Source of the DNA: Nocardioides marmotae | GTDB taxonomy: Bacteria > Actinomycetota > Actinomycetes > Propionibacteriales > Nocardioidaceae | Assembly: GCF_013177455.1 (NCBI RefSeq) | Contig: NZ_CP053660.1 | Location: forward strand, 4,154,001-4,218,000 | Length of the DNA stretch: 64,000 nucleotides | Direction: 5' to 3' | The notes under the pieces: generated by a model | What the model was told of the DNA's origin: nothing | What the model saw: only the letters and a program-made list of their open reading frames with translations | Database searches by the model: none | Position numbers and translations under genes: made by a program | In this document: positions 41,026 to 48,868 of the stretch, one piece after another | How positions within the stretch are numbered: position 1 is the stretch's first letter | How the letters are laid out: every line of letters begins with the position of its first letter

Positions 41026-41058
41026 CCCCCGGTTCGGCTCGCGAAGCGGTGCCCGCGA

Positions 41059-41077
41059 TTGTCAGACAATCTGACAA
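41059..41077. promoter_or_regulatory. GntR (FadR-type) operator
   Basis: TTGTCAGA-CAA-TCTGACAA is a perfect 8-bp palindrome with a 3-bp centre, 34 bp upstream of the DDAH start and 63 bp upstream of the GntR start. It is the only strong dyad in the divergent gap. Confidence 0.7.
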
Positions 41078-41139
41078 GCGCGAGTGTGGGGCACGGCGGC
41101 GCGAACCACAAGCCCCCGCGCGTGAGGGAGGATGGCGAC

Positions 41140-41814
41140 ATGTCCGAGCCGTTCGGCACGCTGAGCCTCGACCACTCCTCCACCGTCGACCGGGTGGCGC
41201 AGGAGCTGCGGCGCGCCGTCTTCGAGGGCGAACTGGAGAGCGGCACCGCGCTGCGCGAGGTCGCCCTGGCCGGCTCGCTCGGCGTCTCCCGGCCGACCGT
41301 CCGCGAGGCGCTGACCGTGCTGGTCGCCGAGGGGCTCGCGACCCGCGAGCCGCACCGCGGGGTCTCGGTCACCAGCCCCGACCCGGCCTCGGTGCGCGAC
41401 GTCTGCCGCGCCCGCGCGGTGCTCGAGGGCGCCGGCGTACGACGGTGGGCCGAGGCACCCGAGGAGCTGCGCGACCGCGTCCGCACCACGCTGGTCGCCT
41501 ACACCTCCGCGGTCGCCGAGGGCGCGTCGTACCAGCTGCTCAACGAGCGCCACCTCGCCTTCCACGTCTCCCTCGTCGGGCTCACCGGCTCCCCCCGGCT
41601 GGTCCAGATGGCCGAGCACCTGGTCACCGAGCTCAAGCTCGCGCTGGCCCAGGTCGACCGGATCCGCCGCAACGCCCACGACCAGGCCGACTCCCACCGG
41701 GCCCTGCTCGACCTGCTCGAGGCCGGCGACCTGCCCGCCGCCTCCGCCTTCCTCGACCGCCACCTCGCCGACGCCGAGGTCGCGATCATCGAGGCGCTCG
41801 GCCTCGAGGACTGA
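41140..41814 (+). CDS. GntR-family regulator (FadR/FCD type)
   Basis: The 224-residue protein has an N-terminal winged helix (SGTALREVALAGSLGVSRPTVREALTVLVAEGLA, about 30-65) and an FCD effector domain with metal-type residues (RAVLEGAGVRR, NERHLAFHVSLVGLTGSPRL, DSHRALLDLLEAGD). The ATG at 41140 follows GAGGAT by 6 nt, which could act as -10 or as a weak ribosome site. It probably represses itself and the divergent DDAH gene through the palindrome at 41059-41077. Confidence 0.88.
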   Translation: MSEPFGTLSLDHSSTVDRVAQELRRAVFEGELESGTALREVALAGSLGVSRPTVREALTVLVAEGLATREPHRGVSVTSPDPASVRDVCRARAVLEGAGVRRWAEAPEELRDRVRTTLVAYTSAVAEGASYQLLNERHLAFHVSLVGLTGSPRLVQMAEHLVTELKLALAQVDRIRRNAHDQADSHRALLDLLEAGDLPAASAFLDRHLADAEVAIIEALGLED

Positions 41815-41869
41815 GCCGGGCCGGAGCCGCCCGGGAGGGGGCTGCGAGGACGGCTGCAAGGATGACGGG

Positions 41870-42262
41870 GTGCGCTTCGTCATCTGGCTCCTGACCAACG
41901 CGATCGCCCTGGCGACGGCGGCCTGGCTCGTCGACGGCGTGCGGTTCACCGGACCCTCGAGCGGCACCGCGGAGCTGGAGCACAAGTGGCCCACGCTGCT
42001 GCTGGTCGCGCTCATCCTCGGCGTGGTGACCTCGGTGGTGAAGCCGGTGATCACCCTGCTCTCGCTGCCCTTCGTCATCGTCACCCTCGGGCTGTTCCTG
42101 CTGGTCATCAATGCCGCGATGCTGGAGCTGACCGGGTGGCTGGCCCGCCAGCTCGACCTCGGCTTCCGCGTCGACGGCTTCTGGTCCGCGGTCGGCGGCG
42201 CGATCGTGATCACCGTGATGACCTGGGTCGTCGACGCCTTCGTCGGGGACGAGCGCCGATGA
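41870..42262 (+). CDS. small membrane protein of the 'phage holin 4_2' (PF04020-type) family
   Basis: The 130-residue protein has four hydrophobic helices and the family's LILGVVTSVVKPVITLLSLPFVIVTLGLFLLVINAAML core. Despite the family name these are chromosomal proteins of unknown role, and no prophage genes are near. GTG start. The stop overlaps the phosphatase start by 4 bp (ATGA). Confidence 0.85.
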   Translation: MRFVIWLLTNAIALATAAWLVDGVRFTGPSSGTAELEHKWPTLLLVALILGVVTSVVKPVITLLSLPFVIVTLGLFLLVINAAMLELTGWLARQLDLGFRVDGFWSAVGGAIVITVMTWVVDAFVGDERR

Positions 42263-42759
42263 CCGCGGCCGCACCGGCACCGCGCACCCCCGGCCGCTAC
42301 TCGATCGCCCTGGTCTGCCTGGGCAACATCTGCCGCTCGCCGATGGCCCACGTCGTGCTCGAGCAGCGCCTCGAGGCGGCCGGGCTCGCGGACGTCGTGC
42401 GCGTGGTCAGCTCCGGCACCGGCGACTGGCACGTCGGCAAGCCGATGGACGAGCGGGCGGCGGCGACGCTGACCGAGGCGGGGTACGACGCGACGCGGCA
42501 CCGCGCGCAGCAGTTCGCGCCGTCGTGGCTCGACGAGCACGACCTCGTCCTGGCGATGGACCGCGCCAACCTCGCCGACATCGGCGGGCCCGGCGAGCGG
42601 GTCATGCTCTTCCGCGCCTTCGACCCCGTCGCCCCCGGCAGCGAGGTTCCCGACCCGTACTACGGTGGCCCGGAGGGCTTCGAGGAGGTGCTGGAGATGG
42701 TCGAGCGGACGTCGGACGCCGTCGTCGTCGCCCTGCAGCGCCTGCTGGGACGCCCCTGA
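42259..42759 (+). CDS. low-molecular-weight protein-tyrosine phosphatase
   Basis: The 166-residue enzyme has the P-loop CLGNICRSP (Cys20, Arg26) and the general-acid loop EVPDPYYGG (Asp at about 137). This is the PtpA-type arrangement. It acts in the cytoplasm or is secreted without a signal, as in mycobacteria. It sits between the small membrane protein and the kinase-like gene, one base before the next start. Confidence 0.92.
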   Translation: MTAAAPAPRTPGRYSIALVCLGNICRSPMAHVVLEQRLEAAGLADVVRVVSSGTGDWHVGKPMDERAAATLTEAGYDATRHRAQQFAPSWLDEHDLVLAMDRANLADIGGPGERVMLFRAFDPVAPGSEVPDPYYGGPEGFEEVLEMVERTSDAVVVALQRLLGRP

Positions 42760-42760
42760 C

Positions 42761-43633
42761 ATGGCTCGCCAGCCGCTGGTCGCCCGCCGCGCCGAGGGAC
42801 TCCTCGGCGCTGCCGTGGTGGCCACGGCCCCCGTCGCCGGCGGCGACACCGCCACCGCGACCAAGCTGCGGCTCAGCAACGGCACCACGGCGCTGATGAA
42901 GACGATGCCGCACGCGCCCGCCGACTTCTTCGAGGCCGAGGCCCGCGGGCTGCGCTGGCTCGGCGAGGTCGAGGGGGGCGCCCGGGTCCCCGAGGTGCTC
43001 GGCGTCGACAGCGAGTGCCTGGTCATGCGGTGGATCGAGCCGGGCAAGCAGACCGCCGACGCCGCCGCCGACCTGGGCCGGGCGCTCGCCGCCACCCACG
43101 CGGCCGGCGCGGCGGCGTACGGCGCGGGGCCGGGCGGCGAGCACCGCGACACCTACATCGCCCGGCTGCCGCTGCCCAACCGGCCCGCGCCGACGTGGGC
43201 GGAGTTCTACGCCGTGCGCCGGGTGCTGCCCTACCTCAAGCTCGCCCGCGACCGCGGCGCGATGACCGACGAGCAGGCCGCGACCGTCGAGTCGGTCGTC
43301 GGGAAGCTGCCCGCGCTGCTGCCCGAGGAGGGGCCGGCGCGGCTGCACGGCGACCTGTGGAACGGCAACGTCGTGTGGGGCGTCGACGGCGTGCACCTGG
43401 TCGACCCGGCGGCGTACGGCGGGCACCGCGAGATGGACCTGGCGATGCTCTCCCTCTTCGGCCTCCCGCACCTGCCCAAGATGATCGAGGCCTACGCCGA
43501 GGTCACCCCGCTCACCGAGGGCTGGGAGGACCGGCTCGCGCTGCACCAGCTCTTCCCGCTCCTGGTGCACGCCTGCCTGTTCGGCGGCGGGTACGGCCCG
43601 CGGGCGGCGGCCGCCGCCGCCCGCTACCGCTGA
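42761..43633 (+). CDS. fructosamine kinase-family protein
   Basis: The 290-residue protein has the aminoglycoside-phosphotransferase-like fold of fructosamine/ribulosamine kinases: FEAEARGLRWL, the catalytic loop LHGDLWNGNVVW (about 195), the metal-binding DPAAYGGHREMDLAM and the FGGGYGPRA end. It would deglycate proteins by phosphorylating Amadori products. It follows the phosphatase gene by 1 bp, a pairing that recurs in bacteria. It converges on the sugar-dehydrogenase gene with a 3-bp gap. Confidence 0.88.
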   Translation: MARQPLVARRAEGLLGAAVVATAPVAGGDTATATKLRLSNGTTALMKTMPHAPADFFEAEARGLRWLGEVEGGARVPEVLGVDSECLVMRWIEPGKQTADAAADLGRALAATHAAGAAAYGAGPGGEHRDTYIARLPLPNRPAPTWAEFYAVRRVLPYLKLARDRGAMTDEQAATVESVVGKLPALLPEEGPARLHGDLWNGNVVWGVDGVHLVDPAAYGGHREMDLAMLSLFGLPHLPKMIEAYAEVTPLTEGWEDRLALHQLFPLLVHACLFGGGYGPRAAAAAARYR

Positions 43634-43636
43634 TCC

Positions 43637-46003
43637 CTACTTCTTCTGGCGGCGGTAGACCGCGGTGAGCGTCGCCGGCCGCGCCGGCGCGACGTAGGTG
43701 TGCGTGCGGCGGCCGCCGTCGGACCAGCGCTTGAACACGAACCTCGCCCGGTCCCGGCGGTGCCGCTTGGGCGCGGTGACCGTCACCCGCGAGCCGACGA
43801 TGAAGGTGCCGGTCCAGGTCTTCGCGCGGCGCACCCCGGCGATCGAGAGCGGCAGCCCGCCCGGCTTGGTCCGGAAGCGCAGCCGCACCGTGCGCGGGTC
43901 GAGGCGGAAGGACTCGGTCGTGCTCAGCCCGCGGCCGTCGGTCGCGGTCGCGGAGACCAGCAGGTAGGACGGGTGCTCGTGGTCGGGCGCGCGCACCAGG
44001 GTGTCGCCGGGGACCGCGGTCTGCAGCGGGTGGGTGTGGCACACGTCGTTGGGGCAGTGCGCCAGCGCCACCGACCAGGTCACGGTCGGCTCGGTGCCGT
44101 CGGGGTCGGTGGCGGTCGCCGCCAGCGGGATCCGGTCGCCGACCGCCCAGCGCAGGTCGCGCGCGGGCGAGGCGATGGTGAGCACCGGCGGGCCGGCGTC
44201 GCCGGGGTGCAGCACGATCGCGCCGATGTCCTCGCCGCCGTTGCCGTCGGTCACCCGGACCCGGACGGTGACGTCCTCGGCGCCGGTCACCGTCGTGTAG
44301 ACCTCCGGGCTGTCCGCGTCGTCGAACTCGCCGTCGCCGTCGAGGTCCCAGCGGTAGCCGAGGATGTCGTCCTCGGCGTCGGTGGAGACCGACGCGTCGA
44401 GCACCACGTCGAGCGGAGAGGGCCCCCAGACGGGGGTGCGCGACTCGATCCGCGCCTCCGGGGGGCGGTTCCCGGCGACGTACCGGACCCGGCGCAGGGA
44501 GCCCGCGCCGGCCGCGGGGTAGCCCTGGGCGTCCACACCGAGGCTGAGGTAGTACAGGTCGCCCTCCGGCCCGGTGAGCAGCTCGACCGGGCTGGCGGCG
44601 CCCTCGAGGAACGGGCGCACCGAGCGCGGGTCCGGCGAGCCGTCGGCCCGCTTGCCCATCACCCAGATGCACTGGCGGGAGTAGTCGGAGAAGAACAGCG
44701 CCCCGCGGTACGCCGACGGGTAGGTCGCGCTCGCGCCGAACTGGAGCCCCGAGATCGACGCCGAGCCCGTCGGGCAGGACTCGCCCGCGATCGCGCCGGT
44801 GCGCGGATAGGCGTAGAACGGCTGCGCGGCGCTCCCGTCGCGGTAGAGCGACTCGCACAGCGGCAGGTCGAGCGGGTCGAAGCCGGCGTTGCGGTCGGGC
44901 CCCTCGAAGCAGGGCCAGCCGAAGTTCTCCGCCGGACCGCCGGGCCGCAGCCGGTTGATCTCCTCCCAGCCGCCCTGGCCGACGTCGCCGACGTAGACCT
45001 CCGGGTCCGTGCCGCCGGTGCCGGGGCGGAAGGCAAAGCGGAACGGGTTGCGCATGCCGTAGGCCACGATCCGCCGCGCGTTCTCCTCGGCCCGGCCCGC
45101 GAACGGGTTGCCGGGCACGCCCTCGCCGGTCTCCAGGTCGATGCGGACGACCGCACCGGACAGTCCCGTGGGGTCGCCGGTGGTGCGGACGTCCTGGGCG
45201 CGCAGCGAGCCGCCCTCGCGGGCGGGGTCCCCGCACGGGTTGCCGCCGGGCCAGTACGGCGCGCCGAGCTGGCCGCGGTCGACCTCGAGGTAGTGCGCGC
45301 CCTCGCCGCCGCTGGCCCACAGGTGACCGTCGGGGCCGACGTGCAGCGAGCCGGTCGCGTGCGAGGGGTACTGCATGCACCAGCCCTCGAGCATGACCCG
45401 CTTCTCCCCCGAGGCGCGCCACCCGCCCGGCACCTTCGCGAGGGTCAGCCGGGAGAGCCGGCCGCTGGCCACGCAGCCCATGTCCTCCGCGCCCGGCCCG
45501 CCGTCCTCGGGGTCGGGGCAGTCGTCGTAGGAGACCCCGGGGACGCCCCACCGCGGCGCCGGCTCGGCGCTGCCGAGGACGTGGTCGTAGGCGTAGAGCA
45601 CGTAGAGGTAGGGCCGCTCGGGGAAGCCCGGGTCGACCGCGAGGCCGAGCAGGCCGCGGTCGTAGAGGTTGTGCACCTCGGTGCTGAGGTCGACGACCTG
45701 CACCGGCTGGGCCTCCGGGGACTCCCAGACCCGGACGACGCCGGCCTTGTCGGCCACGAAGATCTCGCCGGCCGGCCCGAAGTCGACAGCCGTCGGCTGG
45801 TCGAGGCCGCCGAGCACGACCTCCTCCTGGAACCGGTCGGGCAGGACCGGGTCGGCGGCTCGCGCCGGCACCACCACCCGCTGCTGGTCGGCGGCGGTCT
45901 CCCCGGGGGCGGGCGCGGCCGGCGCGGGCGTGGTCACCCCCAGCACCGTCAACGACGCGAGCACGGACGAGACGAGCGTGGCTGTGAGCGCACGGTGCGA
46001 CAT
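43637..46003 (-). CDS. secreted PQQ-type glucose/sorbosone dehydrogenase with PKD domain
   Basis: The 788-residue secreted protein has a Sec signal peptide (cleavage near APAAPAP, about 30). A six-bladed propeller of the glucose/sorbosone dehydrogenase family follows (GLDQPTAVDFGPAGEIFVADKAGVVRVW; RGLLGLAVDPGF; GSLHVGPDGHLWASGGEG; VYVGDVGQGGWEEIN). A PKD domain then reads WDLDGDGEFDDADSPEVYTTV (about 580-620), followed by Ig-like and C-terminal beta-repeat domains. It would oxidise sugars outside the cell; cofactor use is inferred from the family. The start is ATG 46003; the longer open frame upstream is a shadow. Confidence 0.86.
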   Translation of the reverse strand: MSHRALTATLVSSVLASLTVLGVTTPAPAAPAPGETAADQQRVVVPARAADPVLPDRFQEEVVLGGLDQPTAVDFGPAGEIFVADKAGVVRVWESPEAQPVQVVDLSTEVHNLYDRGLLGLAVDPGFPERPYLYVLYAYDHVLGSAEPAPRWGVPGVSYDDCPDPEDGGPGAEDMGCVASGRLSRLTLAKVPGGWRASGEKRVMLEGWCMQYPSHATGSLHVGPDGHLWASGGEGAHYLEVDRGQLGAPYWPGGNPCGDPAREGGSLRAQDVRTTGDPTGLSGAVVRIDLETGEGVPGNPFAGRAEENARRIVAYGMRNPFRFAFRPGTGGTDPEVYVGDVGQGGWEEINRLRPGGPAENFGWPCFEGPDRNAGFDPLDLPLCESLYRDGSAAQPFYAYPRTGAIAGESCPTGSASISGLQFGASATYPSAYRGALFFSDYSRQCIWVMGKRADGSPDPRSVRPFLEGAASPVELLTGPEGDLYYLSLGVDAQGYPAAGAGSLRRVRYVAGNRPPEARIESRTPVWGPSPLDVVLDASVSTDAEDDILGYRWDLDGDGEFDDADSPEVYTTVTGAEDVTVRVRVTDGNGGEDIGAIVLHPGDAGPPVLTIASPARDLRWAVGDRIPLAATATDPDGTEPTVTWSVALAHCPNDVCHTHPLQTAVPGDTLVRAPDHEHPSYLLVSATATDGRGLSTTESFRLDPRTVRLRFRTKPGGLPLSIAGVRRAKTWTGTFIVGSRVTVTAPKRHRRDRARFVFKRWSDGGRRTHTYVAPARPATLTAVYRRQKK

Positions 46004-46093
46004 GAGACCCCCCAGGTTTGCGCGCAGCCTAGGGCGCGGCACCGACCCCGCGGGGCGCTTCGGGCTACGACCCACCCCGCCGGGCGGGGTCGC

Positions 46094-46110
46094 TCTCAGC
46101 GCGGACTCAG
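46094..46110 (+). promoter_or_regulatory. MprA-box-like direct repeat
   Basis: CTCAG occurs twice (46095-46099 and 46106-46110) 11 bp apart, in the context TCTCAG-n5-ACTCAG. This matches the mycobacterial MprA-box pattern of two CTCAG-containing direct repeats. It ends 22 bp before the response-regulator GTG, at the expected -35 if the CACGAT at 46121-46126 is the -10. Autoregulation is implied. Confidence 0.5.
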
Positions 46111-46132
46111 GCCGGACTGGCACGATGGACGG

Positions 46133-46831
46133 GTGCCGCCGACCGCCAAGCCCCGCGTCCTCGTCGTCGACGACGACAAGGCCGTGCGGGAGTCGCTGCG
46201 GCGGTCCCTGGAGTTCAACGGCTACGAGGTGGCCACCGCCAACGACGGCGCCGAGGCGCTGGCCGCGATCGGCCGGGTCTCCCCCGACGTGGTCGTGATG
46301 GACGTGATGATGCCGCGGCTCGACGGGATCGAGGCCACCCGCGCGCTGCGCGCGGCCGGCAACGACGTACCCGTCCTCGTGCTCACCGCCCGCGACGCCG
46401 TCGGCGACCGGGTCGAGGGCCTGGACGCGGGGGCCGACGACTACCTGACCAAGCCGTTCGCGCTCGCCGAGCTGCTCGCCCGGCTGCGCGCGCTGCTGCG
46501 GCGGGTCGTGCCCGCCGAGGACGACCCCGACGAGGTGCTGTCCTTCGCCGACCTCTCGATGGACGTCGCGACCCGCGAGGTGCGCCGCGGCGACCGGCTG
46601 ATCGAGCTGACCCGGACCGAGTTCACGCTGCTGGAGATGTTCCTGCGCCGGCCCCGGCGGGTGCTCGAACGGTCGTTCATCCTCGAGGAGGTCTGGGGCT
46701 ATGACTTCCCGACCACCGCGAACTCCCTCGAGGTGTACGTCGGCTACCTGCGCCGCAAGACCGAGGCGGAGGGCGAGCCGCGGCTGATCCACACCGTCCG
46801 CGGCGTGGGCTACGTGCTGAAGGAAGCATGA
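46133..46831 (+). CDS. mprA: OmpR-family response regulator, MprA-like
   Basis: The 232-residue regulator has a receiver domain (DDD at 13-15, phosphoacceptor Asp57 in VVMDVMMPRLDG, Thr in VLTARD, Lys106 in YLTKPF) and a winged-helix output domain (ELTRTEFTLLEMFLRRPRRVLERSFILEEVWGY). The GTG start lies 6 nt after CACGAT. It overlaps the histidine kinase by 4 bp. In mycobacteria MprAB answers envelope stress and activates sigB and sigE. An MprA-box-like repeat sits just upstream. Confidence 0.9.
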   Translation: MPPTAKPRVLVVDDDKAVRESLRRSLEFNGYEVATANDGAEALAAIGRVSPDVVVMDVMMPRLDGIEATRALRAAGNDVPVLVLTARDAVGDRVEGLDAGADDYLTKPFALAELLARLRALLRRVVPAEDDPDEVLSFADLSMDVATREVRRGDRLIELTRTEFTLLEMFLRRPRRVLERSFILEEVWGYDFPTTANSLEVYVGYLRRKTEAEGEPRLIHTVRGVGYVLKEA

Positions 46832-48231
46832 GCCGACTGCTGCGTTCGCTCGCCGGCCGGGTCACCCTGCTCACCACCATCGCCGTCGGGCTCGCGGTCG
46901 CCTTCGTGGCCGTCGGCGCGTTCATGACCGTCCGGGTCCAGCTGCAGTCGACGCTGGACAACTCCCTGCTCGAGCGCGCCCACGCCGCCGCGAAGTACCC
47001 GCTCCTCTCCGAGCTCACCAACGACTACCAGCTGCCCTCGTGGGCGCTGGGCGCCGCGGACGTGCGGATCGCCTTCGTCTACTCCGACGGCAGCTACCGC
47101 ACCTACGACCAGCTGCCCCCCATGCAGCTCGACGCCGAGCGGGACGTCGCCACCGGCGACCGAGACTGGACCGCCCGCACCATCTACGCCGGCGGGCGCG
47201 ACTACCGGGTCGTGGCGGTGCCGGCCGGCAAGGGCGGCGCGCTCGTCGTGGCCCAGTCGCTCGAGCCGCAGCAGCAGGTGCTGGCGCGGCTCGGCGTGGT
47301 CATGCTCGTCTTCGGCCTGCTCGGCGTCGTGGCCGCGGGCGTCGCGGGCTGGGCGGTGGCCCGCAACGGCCTGCGCCCGGTCCGGCGGCTCACCAGCGAG
47401 GTGGAGGCGATCGCCCGCACCGAGGACCTCGACCCGATCGAGGTCGAGGGCGACGACGAGGTCGCGCGCCTGGCCACGGCGTTCAACGAGATGCTCACCG
47501 CACTGGCCGCCTCCCGCGACCGGCAGCGCCGCCTCGTCGCGGACGCCGGGCACGAGCTGCGCACCCCGCTGACCTCGCTGCGCACCAACATCGAGCTGCT
47601 CACCCAGGCCGACGCCGAGACCGCCGGCGTGCTGCCCGAGGGCGCCCGCGCCGAGCTGCTCGCCGACGTCCACGCCCAGATCGAGGAGCTCACCACCCTC
47701 ATCGGCGACCTCGTCGAGCTCTCCCGCGACGACGAGGCCGCCCACGTGGTGGCCCCCGTCGACCTCGCGGAGGTCGTCGACCAGGCCCTGGCGCGGGTAC
47801 GCCGCCGGGCGCCCGGCCTGGAGTTCGACGTCGCCGTCGAGCCGTTCGAGGTCGTGGGCGACTCCGCCGCGCTCGAGCGCGCGGTGACCAACCTGCTGGA
47901 CAACGCCGCCAAGTGGAGCCCGCCCGGGGGCACCGTCACCGTCCGGCTGGCGGGCGGCGTGCTGACCGTCGACGACGAGGGCCCGGGCATCTCGGAGGAG
48001 GACAGACCGCACGTGTTCGACCGCTTCTGGCGCGCCGAGGAGTCCCGCGGCATGCCGGGCTCGGGGCTCGGCCTCTCGATCGTGGCGCGCGTCGCCGACC
48101 GGCACGCGGGCACGGTGGAGGTCGACCGCTCCCCCGCCGGCGGGGCGCGCTTCGTGCTCACCCTGCCCGCCCCGGCCCCCGCCGCGCCTCCCCCCTCGGG
48201 GGCGCACCTCTGGACGGGCGGCCGCGGATGA
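46828..48231 (+). CDS. mprB: sensor histidine kinase, MprB-like
   Basis: The 467-residue kinase has two transmembrane helices (about 10-34 and 152-178) around an extracellular sensor of about 115 residues. HAMP follows (ARNGLRPVRRL), then the phosphoacceptor His242 in ADAGHELRTPLTSL, the N box NLLDNAAKWSP, and G boxes DEGPGIS and GSGLGLSIV. A Pro-Ala tail ends the protein. It phosphorylates the response regulator encoded 4 bp upstream and overlaps the lipoprotein gene downstream by 4 bp. Confidence 0.92.
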   Translation: MSRLLRSLAGRVTLLTTIAVGLAVAFVAVGAFMTVRVQLQSTLDNSLLERAHAAAKYPLLSELTNDYQLPSWALGAADVRIAFVYSDGSYRTYDQLPPMQLDAERDVATGDRDWTARTIYAGGRDYRVVAVPAGKGGALVVAQSLEPQQQVLARLGVVMLVFGLLGVVAAGVAGWAVARNGLRPVRRLTSEVEAIARTEDLDPIEVEGDDEVARLATAFNEMLTALAASRDRQRRLVADAGHELRTPLTSLRTNIELLTQADAETAGVLPEGARAELLADVHAQIEELTTLIGDLVELSRDDEAAHVVAPVDLAEVVDQALARVRRRAPGLEFDVAVEPFEVVGDSAALERAVTNLLDNAAKWSPPGGTVTVRLAGGVLTVDDEGPGISEEDRPHVFDRFWRAEESRGMPGSGLGLSIVARVADRHAGTVEVDRSPAGGARFVLTLPAPAPAAPPPSGAHLWTGGRG

Positions 48232-48821
48232 GGCGCGCGCTGCTCGCCGCACCCCTCGTCCCCCTGCTGCTCCTCGCCGGGTGCGGCTCGGGCGACGCCG
48301 ACAGCGGGAACGGCGGCGGATCCGGTGAGGCCGGCGCGTCGTCCCCGCACGGCGGGAGCGACCCCGGCACGGGCGCGTCGACGCCGGTCGCGTCGTGGAA
48401 CCCCTGCGACGACCTCACCGCCGCCGAGGTGGGCCGCCTGCTCGGCGAGGAGGTCCGCGAGGAGGTCGGCGAGCCCGGCGCGATGCGGTGCACGTTCGTG
48501 CCGGTCGCCGAGGGCGGCGCCACGATCGACGTGAACTACCTGTGGTTCGACGGCTCCTTCGCCGAGGCCTGGGACAGCATCGGCGCCGACGTGGCCGGCA
48601 AGGTCCGCGACGTCGACGTCCCGACGGCCGAGGCCGCGCGCACCGTCGAGCAGGTCACCGACGACGCGGCCGTGGTCACCGGCTTCGTGCAGACCGGCGG
48701 GCTGATCGAGTCGGTCAACGCGATCGTGCTGGACCCCGACGAGCGCGACCGGTTGGTGCGGGCCACCCGCGGGATGCTGCGGCTGCTCTCCGAGCGCGCG
48801 CCGGAACGCGCCGCCGACTGA
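48228..48821 (+). CDS. lipoprotein, DUF3558-like
   Basis: The 197-residue lipoprotein has lipobox LLAGC (about 16-20) and a Gly/Ser linker. Its domain begins NPCDDLTAAEVGRLLGEEV and has a second Cys in MRCTFVPV, in the style of DUF3558/LpqN-type extracellular proteins. Co-translation with the two-component system suggests it is an accessory sensor or target of it. The last codons lie in a 16-bp tandem duplication that also copies the stop. Confidence 0.75.
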   Translation: MRRALLAAPLVPLLLLAGCGSGDADSGNGGGSGEAGASSPHGGSDPGTGASTPVASWNPCDDLTAAEVGRLLGEEVREEVGEPGAMRCTFVPVAEGGATIDVNYLWFDGSFAEAWDSIGADVAGKVRDVDVPTAEAARTVEQVTDDAAVVTGFVQTGGLIESVNAIVLDPDERDRLVRATRGMLRLLSERAPERAAD

Positions 48822-48839
48822 GCGCGCCGCCGACTGAGC
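48808..48839. repeat. 16-bp tandem duplication across a stop codon
   Basis: CGCGCCGCCGACTGAG occurs twice in a row; the first copy contains the lipoprotein stop. Confidence 0.85.
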
Positions 48840-48868
48840 GGGGGCAGCCGCCTGCCAGGATGCCGCCC

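Noticed and set aside
41870..42262. Prophage remnant suggested by a 'holin' family name
   Set aside because: The family is chromosomal and widespread; no phage genes are near, and it is coupled to a tyrosine phosphatase gene.
43700..46132. Long plus-strand frame ahead of the response regulator
   Set aside because: It is the reverse frame of the sugar-dehydrogenase gene; the regulator starts at GTG 46133 where homology begins.
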